The position numbers and the translations under genes were made by a program. The notes beneath the pieces were generated by a model. That model had not been told where the DNA came from. It saw nothing but the letters and a program-made list of their open reading frames with translations, and searched no databases. DNA of 56,348 bases from assembly GCF_026241315.1 (NCBI RefSeq), contig NZ_JAPHNA010000013.1, positions 1 through 56,348 of the forward strand, given 5' to 3'. The stretch is from Campylobacter sp. MIT 21-1684 (lineage in GTDB: Bacteria; Campylobacterota; Campylobacteria; Campylobacterales; Campylobacteraceae). Position 1 is the stretch's first letter; each line of letters opens with the position of its first letter. This document shows, one piece after another, positions 24,971 through 33,093 of the stretch.

Positions 24971-27892
24971 TCATCCTTTGAGTGTGGATTTTATAATGTC
25001 GCGCAATTCTTGTGCCTTAATGCGCGTGGTAAAAATCACTTGGGTGTTTTTAAGATTTCTTTGCAAGGATTCAAAGAATCTTTTGGCATAATCTATCTTT
25101 TGTTGCTCTTGTGGAGGAATATCGCTCTCTTTATCATAGCCCTTTGTTTCGCAGACAAAAAAGATTTTTTGCCCTTTTTCGTCCTTTAACAAATATGCAA
25201 AATCTGGTTGATATGCCTTAAAGGGAGTGGGAATGCTAAATTTAGGGAGTTTAGCAAAGACTTCTATGCTCTTGCCCTCTACATTTTGATGTTCCTCTAA
25301 TATCACTTCTTCTTCAATTGTAGAATCCCAAATGGCTTTATCGTAAAGATACTTATCGCTTGGCTTTTTATCTTTGCTTTCATATTTACCTAACTTATGT
25401 TTATAAATCTCATCTTTTGGCTCACCCTTGCTTGTATAAAGCGGGTCATTCTCGGCAAATGTAAAGGTCGTATTAGAAAACGCATTTTGACAAAATTCAT
25501 AACTCACGCAAGAGAGTAAATTTTCGTGCAGGGAATCAGTGATGATATTTTTGAGTGTGGCAAAGGCTTTTTTGGGTGAATTATAAAAATTCTTGTGAGG
25601 AAGTGCGTTATAGATTCCACATATCAACTGAAGTGGTAAATGTGAATCTTTGGCAAAATCAAGCAAAAGTGCAGTTAGTTCTTTTTGTAAGGCTTTTTTG
25701 TAATCTCTGTCTTTTAGAGTAGTAGAATCTGCGATGATGATTTTATTTTGCTTGGCGTCATAGATTTTGCGTTCATAGGTGATAGATTCTTTTTCAATAG
25801 TGGCTTCATTAAATTTTAAGCAAATAGAATCTATAAGGGCTTGTTTTTGGATATTGTGGTAGGTGAGTTGTGCTTTGGCATTGATTGTGCGCCATAACTC
25901 TTTAAAATCTTTGGCTAGTTCTTTGCGGATTTTCACTTTTTCTTGGGATTTGTTTGCGTTAATAAGCTGGTCGTGTTTGTTGTTAGATTCTTTAAATCTC
26001 TCTAGCACCCCCTTGAAATCATCACCCAAAATCTCTTTTGCCTCCTCATTGTCTTTGATTGCTTCATAAATGGGAGAAATGATTTTGTAAGTGTTGTTTT
26101 CCTCATTGTATTCAATGACTTTTAGTCGCTTTCTTAGCAAGTAGATAAAATCATCACTTTTTGCTCTATTCTCTATCATTTCATTTAATACATTGCCATC
26201 AATAAAATCCCCACCAAAAACAAAGCTAGAATCCATAATCTCACGCTGCAATCCCTCTATAAAGCCTAGCTCCTCGCCACTAATTAGCATATCAAGGTAA
26301 TTGATGTCAAAAAAGGCATTATCATTAGAATTTAAATAGCGGTGTGTAATGCGTTTGCCATCACTATTCACACAGATTCTTAAACCTCGCCCTACTTGCT
26401 GATGTCTGCTTGTATCGCTGTTAGAATTTGCTAATTTAGTAAGGGTGAAAATGTTAGGATTATCCCAACCCTCCTGCAAAGCCCAAACGCTGAAAATAAA
26501 ACGCAAAGGAGTATCAAAGGATAAAAGCTTTTCTTTTTGCCCTAAAATCATTTTAATATCGTTTGCTTCAATATTTTCTTTGGTGTTTTCTTTTTTCTTT
26601 GTGCTTACTTGACTATCACCACTAAAATAGCCTTGATGAACGCGTAAATTTCCGCTTTCATCAAAATCTTTTGCTAGATAGTCTTTGTAGTTTTGGGGTA
26701 AATGTGGATTATTTAAAATCTCTTTGCGCTTTTGCTTATAAAGCCTTTCAAATTCATTTTTGATAAAAGGCTCGTCTTTGCCCTCTATTTCCCTAAAATC
26801 CTCAATATTTGGGATAAAAAAGAGGCTTAAGGCTTTGATATTTTGCGAAAATAAAATGGCTTCTTTTTCAAAATGCAAATCTATTGCTTTCTCAAGCAAA
26901 ATGTTTATCTCAGATTTTTCTAGTTTATAAGACTTTGCTTTTTGCAATGTTTCTCCATTGCTTAAATATGCTTTGTCTTTGGCGATTTTTACGATACTCA
27001 CGCCGCTTAGACTAGAATCCAATCTTCCTAAATCCACACCTTTTATAAAGGTGTCGTGCTTTTCTATTCCTGCCTTTAGAAATGAAAGCTTTGCGCTTTT
27101 GCCATTAACAGAAAGGAGAAAGGGTGCTTGAGAATCTTTAGAAATCGTATGCACACGAATTTGCTTCACAAGGTACTTTCTAAACGCACTAATGGAATCC
27201 AAGCAATATGCGACATTGCTTAATTCAAAATCTTTTTCTTTTGGAAAAGTCGCACCAAAACGAAAGTATAATGCACTAATCTTGCTAAAATAGGCATTAA
27301 ACGCTTCGCCTTTAAGCAAATGCGGCTCATCAATAATGGAAATAGGATTAAGTGCGGCGATATTTTCAAAAATACTTTTTGTATCAAAAAGGCTTTCACT
27401 TGTTTTGTTAAGGATATTATCTTTTTTATCTATCGCGCTATTAGTTAGAATCAGCACACTTAATTCATCGGTGTTTTTAATATAGTGGTTAATAATTGCA
27501 CTTTGGGATTTACTCCCCTCATAAGTGTAGATTTTAAGGTGATGTTTGTATTGGTTATAAAAGTAGTCTTTAGTAAGGCGGATATTTTGCTTAACAGATT
27601 CTAAAATCGCCTTTCTTGGTACAAAAATAATAAATTTGTTTTGTTTGAATTGCTTATGAAGTTCAAAAATAAGATTAAGATAGGTAAAAGTTTTGCCTGT
27701 GCCTGTTTCCATTAAAATATCAATATTGAGCTTATTGCTTAAAGCAATAATTGGCATAGGATTTTGTGCATAGAAATTTTGAAAGCAAATTTGGAGGTTT
27801 TGTACATTTTGTGCCTTAAAATCAAAATTTTGCAAAATCTTGCTGATATTTTCTAGGCAATCTTGCTGATAATCTTGTTTTTCAAAAATCAT
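24971..27892 (-). CDS. res: type III restriction-modification helicase-nuclease (Res)
   Basis: 973 residues. Walker A METGTGKTFTYLNLIF lies near 61-76, and DEPHLLKGEAF (the DEAH-like motif II) near 188-198. The SF2 motif VI region QQVGRGLRICVN is near 502. The C-terminal PD-(D/E)xK nuclease shows PDFAYLLKDEKGQKIFFVCETKG near 900-922, ending LRDIIKSTLKG. Res moves along DNA after Mod recognises an unmodified site and cleaves when two head-on complexes meet. Full length for the family with no frameshift, so the pair appears intact. It precedes mod in the operon. AGATTCT/AGAATCT words are frequent, unlike the core genes. Confidence 0.9.
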   Translation of the reverse strand: MIFEKQDYQQDCLENISKILQNFDFKAQNVQNLQICFQNFYAQNPMPIIALSNKLNIDILMETGTGKTFTYLNLIFELHKQFKQNKFIIFVPRKAILESVKQNIRLTKDYFYNQYKHHLKIYTYEGSKSQSAIINHYIKNTDELSVLILTNSAIDKKDNILNKTSESLFDTKSIFENIAALNPISIIDEPHLLKGEAFNAYFSKISALYFRFGATFPKEKDFELSNVAYCLDSISAFRKYLVKQIRVHTISKDSQAPFLLSVNGKSAKLSFLKAGIEKHDTFIKGVDLGRLDSSLSGVSIVKIAKDKAYLSNGETLQKAKSYKLEKSEINILLEKAIDLHFEKEAILFSQNIKALSLFFIPNIEDFREIEGKDEPFIKNEFERLYKQKRKEILNNPHLPQNYKDYLAKDFDESGNLRVHQGYFSGDSQVSTKKKENTKENIEANDIKMILGQKEKLLSFDTPLRFIFSVWALQEGWDNPNIFTLTKLANSNSDTSRHQQVGRGLRICVNSDGKRITHRYLNSNDNAFFDINYLDMLISGEELGFIEGLQREIMDSSFVFGGDFIDGNVLNEMIENRAKSDDFIYLLRKRLKVIEYNEENNTYKIISPIYEAIKDNEEAKEILGDDFKGVLERFKESNNKHDQLINANKSQEKVKIRKELAKDFKELWRTINAKAQLTYHNIQKQALIDSICLKFNEATIEKESITYERKIYDAKQNKIIIADSTTLKDRDYKKALQKELTALLLDFAKDSHLPLQLICGIYNALPHKNFYNSPKKAFATLKNIITDSLHENLLSCVSYEFCQNAFSNTTFTFAENDPLYTSKGEPKDEIYKHKLGKYESKDKKPSDKYLYDKAIWDSTIEEEVILEEHQNVEGKSIEVFAKLPKFSIPTPFKAYQPDFAYLLKDEKGQKIFFVCETKGYDKESDIPPQEQQKIDYAKRFFESLQRNLKNTQVIFTTRIKAQELRDIIKSTLKG

Positions 27893-27980
27893 ACTTACTC
27901 CATTTTAAATATTAATCAGTATTCTAACCATATCGGGCTTATGCTTTATTGAATTATCTTTAAGATTGTATGTGAAAGTT

Positions 27981-28502
27981 TCACGCAAAATAGGGGATAA
28001 TCTTATATTCCATATCATTTTCTTCCAAAAACTTTTTCACGCCATAGTCTATATTTTCACAGCTTGTTATGAACACTCGGCGAATGCTCTTTTTGGCAAA
28101 AATTTTTTGATTTTGCTCTAAATATGCGGTGCAATCTCCTAAAAAGATTCTTAAATGCTCTTGTTTGATTTGCGAATGCTCCCAATTCTTGCATTGAATC
28201 AAAAGCGCCTCTTTGCCTTTATATGCAATGATGTCAATGCCTTTATCGCGCCACCCCTCCTTAAGACCCTTAGGATACACTTTGTAACCCTGCTGTTTGT
28301 AATGCTTAACAATTTGCAATTCGTATTTATCGCCTTTTTGCTTATTGTGTCGCGCATTATTAGAATCTCTATTATTCCTACAAACATAACTCTTGCGTTT
28401 TCTAGGAAAAAGCGCAAAAGATAATAGTTTAAGCAACATACCCATAACAAGCTGCTTAAAATACTGCTTAACTTTTATTATAACACTTAAAATCATCATC
28501 AA
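27981..28502 (-). CDS. Mrr-like restriction endonuclease, possibly membrane-tethered
   Basis: 173 residues. GDKYELQIVKHYKQQGYKVYP near 57-77 and GIDIIAYKGKEALLIQCKNW near 87-106 are the two blocks of the Mrr catalytic domain, a PD-(D/E)xK variant using D...Q-x-K. The N-terminal 35 residues are hydrophobic and basic (LVMGMLLKLLSFALFPRKRK), which may be a membrane anchor or an over-long start; an internal Met at residue 20 is an alternative. The gene overlaps the upstream methyltransferase by 35 bases, so it is translated with that RM pair. Mrr proteins usually attack methylated DNA, which sits oddly beside a methyltransferase unless its site is excluded. Confidence 0.75.
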   Translation of the reverse strand: MMMILSVIIKVKQYFKQLVMGMLLKLLSFALFPRKRKSYVCRNNRDSNNARHNKQKGDKYELQIVKHYKQQGYKVYPKGLKEGWRDKGIDIIAYKGKEALLIQCKNWEHSQIKQEHLRIFLGDCTAYLEQNQKIFAKKSIRRVFITSCENIDYGVKKFLEENDMEYKIIPYFA

Positions 28503-29673
28503 GCGGACAATTCTCTAAGCTTTTTTGAGAAAATAAAAATCGTCCATCACAGACAAAGCCAAGTTCTATCCAATTCACGCTATTTAGCTTATCGCATAGA
28601 ATTTGCAGTGCTTTGCTATCTACTTCAAATTTAGGAAAAATCGCTAGAATTGAGCCATCATATGCTTTGCATTCGTGGAGAAAAAAAGGTTTTTGATTTC
28701 TTGTTTTAGTATTTACATAAATGCGTGGAGCTTTGCTTTTATAATAATCCCTACCCCATTCCCACCAATTCTCCTCACTAAATTTTTTTATTTTTCTAGC
28801 CAAAAGCTTATTTTTAAAATTTTGCAAATACTCTGAAGTTTTGCCATATTCTCCATAAATCATTTTTCTTGTCTTGCCACTTTTTGCAGTAGTAGAATTT
28901 ACAAATTCTACATTACCAACCTCATCATTTGCAAAGATAGAATCTGCTCCACTTACTGCCCCAACTTTTACAAAAAACAACTCATTAAAAGGTATGGTAT
29001 AAGATTTTTGTGTAAAAAGAATTTGTCCATTAATACAAGTAAAATTTTTCACACTTTGTGTTTTGCGTTTAAAATTTCCTTTTTCAAAACGCCATATTGC
29101 GCAGTTTGGTTGGGCATTCTCAAAAATCTTTTTATCGCCTAAGTCATAAAAATGTGTGATTGTGCCTTGAGAGAATAAAAACTTATTGAGGCGAATGCTT
29201 GAAGTGGATTTTAAAAAATCTCTAGGAGTGATAAAAATCAACTCTCCACCCTCATTTAAATGTAAAATGCACTTATAAATGAAAAATAAATAGAGGTTAG
29301 AGCGCATATCAAAAAGATTTTTATAAGGATTTAAAAGAAATTTTGTATCTTCTACAATATCTTGGTAACGCACATAAGGAGGATTGCCGATAATAGTATC
29401 AAATTTTTCACTTATAGGATAGGCAAAGAAATCGCATTGCAAAATTTTTTTATCTTTAATAACATTGCTATCAATTTCTATGCCAACTTTATTGCTTGGC
29501 AGATGCAAGAAAAATGCTCCATCGCCACAACTTGGCTCTAAAAAACGAGGATTTTCACGCTTTTTAACACTTTGAATGAGCCCTAACATTTCACTTACTA
29601 TATTTAATGGGGTAAAAACTTGTCCCAAATATGCGATATTAAGAGAATTTTTTGTATTATTAGGCTTTGTCAT
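28468..29673 (-). CDS. N6-adenine DNA methyltransferase, Eco57I/TaqI-like (type II RM)
   Basis: 401 residues. GQVFTPLNIVSEMLGLI near 16-32 and the SAM motif FLEPSCGDGAFFLHL near 44-58 precede the catalytic IIGNPPYVRYQDI near 93-105, the gamma-class order of TaqI- and Eco57I-type enzymes. The C-terminal half (200-400) is the target-recognition region. The start overlaps the preceding 213-residue putative restriction enzyme gene by 14 bases, and its end overlaps the Mrr-like gene by 35 bases. Such tight packing marks a single RM cassette. Target sequence unknown. Confidence 0.85.
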   Translation of the reverse strand: MTKPNNTKNSLNIAYLGQVFTPLNIVSEMLGLIQSVKKRENPRFLEPSCGDGAFFLHLPSNKVGIEIDSNVIKDKKILQCDFFAYPISEKFDTIIGNPPYVRYQDIVEDTKFLLNPYKNLFDMRSNLYLFFIYKCILHLNEGGELIFITPRDFLKSTSSIRLNKFLFSQGTITHFYDLGDKKIFENAQPNCAIWRFEKGNFKRKTQSVKNFTCINGQILFTQKSYTIPFNELFFVKVGAVSGADSIFANDEVGNVEFVNSTTAKSGKTRKMIYGEYGKTSEYLQNFKNKLLARKIKKFSEENWWEWGRDYYKSKAPRIYVNTKTRNQKPFFLHECKAYDGSILAIFPKFEVDSKALQILCDKLNSVNWIELGFVCDGRFLFSQKSLENCPLDDDFKCYNKS

Positions 29674-30301
29674 TGTTTATCCTAAATTCAGGAAAGTACT
29701 CTAAAAACTTATTATAGATTCTAGCTCTTAAGGCAAAAGATTTTGCCATAGCGCCTAAAATAAAATCTTTTGCCTCTGTAAAATTACGATTTTGCAAAAT
29801 CTTATTTTTTGCCCAATTTGCTTGAAATGGTAGATTATTGCCATTTGGAGTTAAAACATTAAGAGATTTGAGACTTGTTGCAAAAATATCCCTTGTATCA
29901 TTTTTATTTATAACTAAAAAGTAATAATCTCTTGAATTTTGTTCTGCATTTGCACGAATTGCTTGAAAAAATTTTAACCAAGAAATTTCATTATCAAAAT
30001 GTGGAATCTTGCCTGTAAAGGCGTAATAAATGCCTAATTTGCAATTTAAATTATCTGTGCTCAGTTTTGTAATTTTGATATTAACAGGATAAAAATCTCC
30101 ATTTTCCTCAAAAGAAAAATCAAACCAATCTCTCATATTTTGGCGATTAATAACAAAATTGCGACATAAAAGATTAAAAATCTCATCTTCATTAAAAGCA
30201 GAATTAACCCTGCCATCGCGTGAATTTATGCTTAAAGTTAAATTTTGCTGTTGTAAGAATTCTACTATTTCATATAATTTTTGAGGAAAATTTGTCGCCA
30301 T
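29660..30301 (-). CDS. putative type II restriction endonuclease
   Basis: 213 residues with no gap to the methyltransferase (14-base overlap), the position expected for the cognate nuclease. NEDEIFNLLCRNFVINRQNMRDWFDFSFEENGDFYPVNIKITKL near 37-80 holds acidic residues followed by a Val-Asn-Ile-Lys strand, compatible with a PD-(D/E)xK core (D/E...x-I-K). NLNCKLGIYYAFTG follows. I recall similar sequences annotated as restriction enzymes in Helicobacter, but cannot name a prototype. The call rests mainly on position and this motif. Confidence 0.55.
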   Translation of the reverse strand: MATNFPQKLYEIVEFLQQQNLTLSINSRDGRVNSAFNEDEIFNLLCRNFVINRQNMRDWFDFSFEENGDFYPVNIKITKLSTDNLNCKLGIYYAFTGKIPHFDNEISWLKFFQAIRANAEQNSRDYYFLVINKNDTRDIFATSLKSLNVLTPNGNNLPFQANWAKNKILQNRNFTEAKDFILGAMAKSFALRARIYNKFLEYFPEFRINNDKA

Positions 30302-30453
30302 ACTCTATATACCTCTCCATCTTCAGGCACTCTAAATTCTCTATTTTCATCTGCTTCAAGCGCTGTATAGAGTAATCCTTGCTCGTTTAGCTCATTCATA
30401 GAGTCAGGTTTATTATTCCATATCCTAGTACAGCGAAATATCGCTAAAACCAC
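30265..30453 (-). pseudogene. short fragment overlapping the restriction enzyme start
   Basis: A 62-codon frame from GTG (or 44 codons from the ATG at 30399) containing LYTALEADENREFRVPEDGEVYRVW. Its first codons lie inside the 15-bp palindrome at 30435-30468 and its end overlaps the next gene by 37 bases. There is no ribosome-binding site. It may be the 3' tail of a lost gene. I do not recognise it. Confidence 0.25.
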
Positions 30454-30544
30454 TTTTAGCGATATTTCTTTGATGAAAATCCTTGATTTTCACACCCAAA
30501 TAGCAATCCTCTAGCTTGGAATAAAATGCTTTTTGATAATCCAT
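30425..30544 (-). pseudogene. N-terminal fragment resembling an Eco57I-type methyltransferase/RM gene
   Basis: A 39-codon frame MDYQKAFYSKLEDCYLGVKIK...SGFSDISLY-stop. The pattern FY-x-x-LE-x-x-F/Y-x-G-x-KIK...SGF recalls the N-terminus of large class I SAM-dependent RM methylases, which continue with a leucine/lysine-rich segment. Here a TAG ends it. It shares its DNA with the perfect palindrome. The family call is weak. Confidence 0.3.
30435..30468. repeat. perfect 15-bp inverted repeat
   Basis: GAAATATCGCTAAAA and TTTTAGCGATATTTC are exact reverse complements separated by CCAC. It lies at the upstream edge of the leftward RM trio. There is no U-run in the leftward direction, so a simple terminator for that strand is unlikely. 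A protein-binding operator or a recombination-site remnant are alternatives. Confidence 0.7.
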
Positions 30545-30597
30545 AATAACCACTTTCAATATTTATAACTATTTATTTACTTTATCTTACAATGATT

Positions 30598-32454
30598 CTA
30601 CTGTATCACACATCTACCACTTGCACATTGATTAACCATACTGCTAAGAGGCAAAACCCTACTACCGCGCCTATCATCGCCTTCTCCAGTGCAATTATTG
30701 TTTGAAATAAAGGCAGCAAGCGGATTGTGATATATCTCTCTTAATTGCAAATGAAAAAACAGATAAATATTTATTCTGCCACCTTGTGTTAGTACATTCA
30801 ATGCTTCTTGAGGATTTCGTGCGAAAGAATTTGTTAATCTTTGAGTATAGTTTTCATAAGTAGCATTGAGTACATTTGTAGGTATAAACTGCACTCCATT
30901 AGGACTTCTAAGTGCTACTATTGCGTGCCCACTACGTTGTCCTCTTTGATTGGTGGAAAAAATTTGTACAACCCACATGGTGCCTAGAGGCTGTGTAAAA
31001 AAAGACTGCAAGTTTCTTTGAATATCTCTGTGATTTGTGAAAAAATTTGATGCAATCCAAAAATGTCCGGGAAATAAGCTAAGAGCGATAGAACGGTACA
31101 TTTGTGCAGCATATCTAAATGTATCTGCTTGACTTAGTCCTGCTGGAATTTGTGAGGCGTTGTATGGTTCTAATGCACTAGCAAGAGCTGGGTAGCGCAT
31201 ACGAAAAGATATGAATGGATTGCGTCCATATTCTGTATCAAAGAAAAAACCCCCTGATTCTAATGGAGTAGATGGATTTTGCGTCATTTCAGCTATAATT
31301 TGATAGCTTTGCAACAAACACACACCACAATCTCCTGCTCTTGCCAAAGTGCCATCGGTTGTCGTGGCAATTTGCCAAAGTCTCCTTTTCCACGCCTCAT
31401 TTAAAACAAAGTGAGGCGGTACTATGGATTTAATATTTTGTGTTTCTTGTAGCGTAGTATTATAACCTATTGCTGGACACATAGGCAGAGAATCGCTTAG
31501 GTTGGCATTTACAAAACGTTGCCAATTTTGCAAACCATAAGCGAATCGAAAATATGAAGTTTGCCCTTTATCTGTATCTTTTGCCAAAAAATAAGACTTT
31601 GCAGTATATGGTACACCCCAATGTATGCCATATTTAGTAACTCGCAAGAAATTCCCTAAATAATCTTTCAGCATAGCTTCATTATTGTCTGCAAAGCTGA
31701 AAAATTCCCAAGTTTTAGTGTCATTTGCAAGTTTTTTAGCGTGAAAATTGCAATTTTCCCAACTTACCCAATTCCAATCTTGGCTTCGTGTTTGCGTGGA
31801 GTTAAGACACAGCATTTGTGCGTTAGATGTATTATATTGGGCTATGTAGCCATTTTCATAGTTAAAATAGAGATAAAGCGGTTCATCTTTGATCGATTCA
31901 TTATTGCGCATATAATATAAATCAAAACCTCTTTCAGTGATAAAGCTCCAAGCAATGAAACTTTTTTGAACTAAGCTTGGAGGAGTAGCTATGTCTCTTA
32001 GCCAATCTTGCATTTGATAGAGAGTGTATGAGGGTTTTTGCTTATTTTTTACTTTTTGCAAGATTAAAATACCATTTTTAAGCTCAAGCATATAATCTAA
32101 ATGAGGGGTATATAATGCATTGTCTTTGACTGTAAAGCTTTGACTTGTATCATTTACATTACAAGGACGTAATACTAGAGCTTTATCAAGACTCTCATCT
32201 TTGGCACTTAGGCATACCCAAGTATTTTTTACTTCCCAAGCTAAACGACTAAAGACATCATATCTAGCTTTTATGGCTTTATCACACGTCATCAATCCTA
32301 CATATCCTTCATTATCCTTAAAAATGGGACTAAGACACCCAATTTTAGAATCCATTATGATACGTAGCGGTTTATCTTTAGGCATATCAGCTAATTTTTG
32401 GGGAGATTGTGCCAAAAGAGGAAAGAATATAAGAGAAAAGAGAAATATTTTCAT
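30598..32454 (-). CDS. secreted DUF1561 protein (virulence-modifying exotoxin family)
   Basis: 618 residues with a signal peptide (MKIFLFSLIFFPLLA). The first half (about 20-320) has repeated Trp/Cys-rich segments, such as SQDWNWVSWENCNF and KTWEFFSFADN, resembling tandem ricin-B lectin repeats. The second half is the DUF1561 core: AGDCGVCLLQSYQI near 372-385, GGFFFDTEYGRNPFISFRMRYPAL, then RSGHAIVALRSPNGVQFIPTN near 507-527. The tail NNCTGEGDDRRGSRVLPL ends in CASGRCVIQ. PF07598/DUF1561 proteins in Leptospira and Bartonella are described as lectin-directed cytotoxins with a C-terminal genotoxic domain. The conserved Cys and His could also suggest a papain-like fold. Full length; RBS TTAAGG; AT-rich inverted repeat upstream. 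Few AGATTCT words, so it is not part of the 13-30 kb acquisition. Confidence 0.85.
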   Translation of the reverse strand: MKIFLFSLIFFPLLAQSPQKLADMPKDKPLRIIMDSKIGCLSPIFKDNEGYVGLMTCDKAIKARYDVFSRLAWEVKNTWVCLSAKDESLDKALVLRPCNVNDTSQSFTVKDNALYTPHLDYMLELKNGILILQKVKNKQKPSYTLYQMQDWLRDIATPPSLVQKSFIAWSFITERGFDLYYMRNNESIKDEPLYLYFNYENGYIAQYNTSNAQMLCLNSTQTRSQDWNWVSWENCNFHAKKLANDTKTWEFFSFADNNEAMLKDYLGNFLRVTKYGIHWGVPYTAKSYFLAKDTDKGQTSYFRFAYGLQNWQRFVNANLSDSLPMCPAIGYNTTLQETQNIKSIVPPHFVLNEAWKRRLWQIATTTDGTLARAGDCGVCLLQSYQIIAEMTQNPSTPLESGGFFFDTEYGRNPFISFRMRYPALASALEPYNASQIPAGLSQADTFRYAAQMYRSIALSLFPGHFWIASNFFTNHRDIQRNLQSFFTQPLGTMWVVQIFSTNQRGQRSGHAIVALRSPNGVQFIPTNVLNATYENYTQRLTNSFARNPQEALNVLTQGGRINIYLFFHLQLREIYHNPLAAFISNNNCTGEGDDRRGSRVLPLSSMVNQCASGRCVIQ

Positions 32455-33093
32455 TATTTACCTTAATTAGTATTTTTTATAGTTTTACACTATTTTATAT
32501 TAATTACAATTAATTTCATTAAATAACAAAAGAATTTTATGCTTTCTAATATGACACTGCACATTAAGAGAGAACAGCTAGTACCCTCTTTTTTCATTTT
32601 ATTTTTTGTTATATATCTTTTCAACTCTACAATTTTTTAGTCCAAGTATCATTTTTATAGCTTGTATCATATTTGACTTTAGAAATTCTTTCCTTTAACG
32701 TTTTTCAATGAGCCCTGTTTTTATTAAATTGTATTTATCAAGCAAAGACTTATGTGAAAAATTTTTAAAATTTCTAGCACTAGCTCGTATCATTACTTAT
32801 CATAAAATTTTGAAAAATATTTTAAACTTTCAATTATAAATGAAATTATGATTTACAAAATCTTATTTTAGCTCAATTTTCCTGAAAGAAAAGATGATTA
32901 TTTGAGTCTCTTATGTATCACTAAAAATAACAATCTTTAGAAATTTGTTCCGAATTGGCGTGAGTTCTTTTAAAAGAAAATAGAGTTAATTTCTTGAAAC
33001 TGAATATAAAAAATGATAAAATCGCAATATCTTAACGCAATGTTAAAACTTAAGGTTTTAAAAGCTAAGAGTTTGCAAATCTAGAAGTTTTCA
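32455..33093. other. 639-base divergent intergenic region
   Basis: No gene with start and family features is seen. ATTAATT-AC-AATTAAT (32499-32514) is a perfect 7-bp inverted repeat 45-60 bases before the DUF1561 start, next to a TATAAA-like -10 on the minus strand; it could be an operator. A leftward frame VELKRYITKNKMKKEGTSCSLL... (about 32630-32490) is probably spurious. On the plus strand a TGATAAAAT -10 near 33013 precedes the MATE gene. Confidence 0.4.

Noticed and set aside
31240-31255. Short C-run in the DUF1561 gene as a phase-variation tract
   Set aside because: It is only five bases, below the length at which Campylobacter G/C tracts are known to slip often.
32490-32630. Leftward frame upstream of the DUF1561 gene
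   Set aside because: No ribosome-binding site, poor codon profile and no recognisable motif. It is treated as intergenic.
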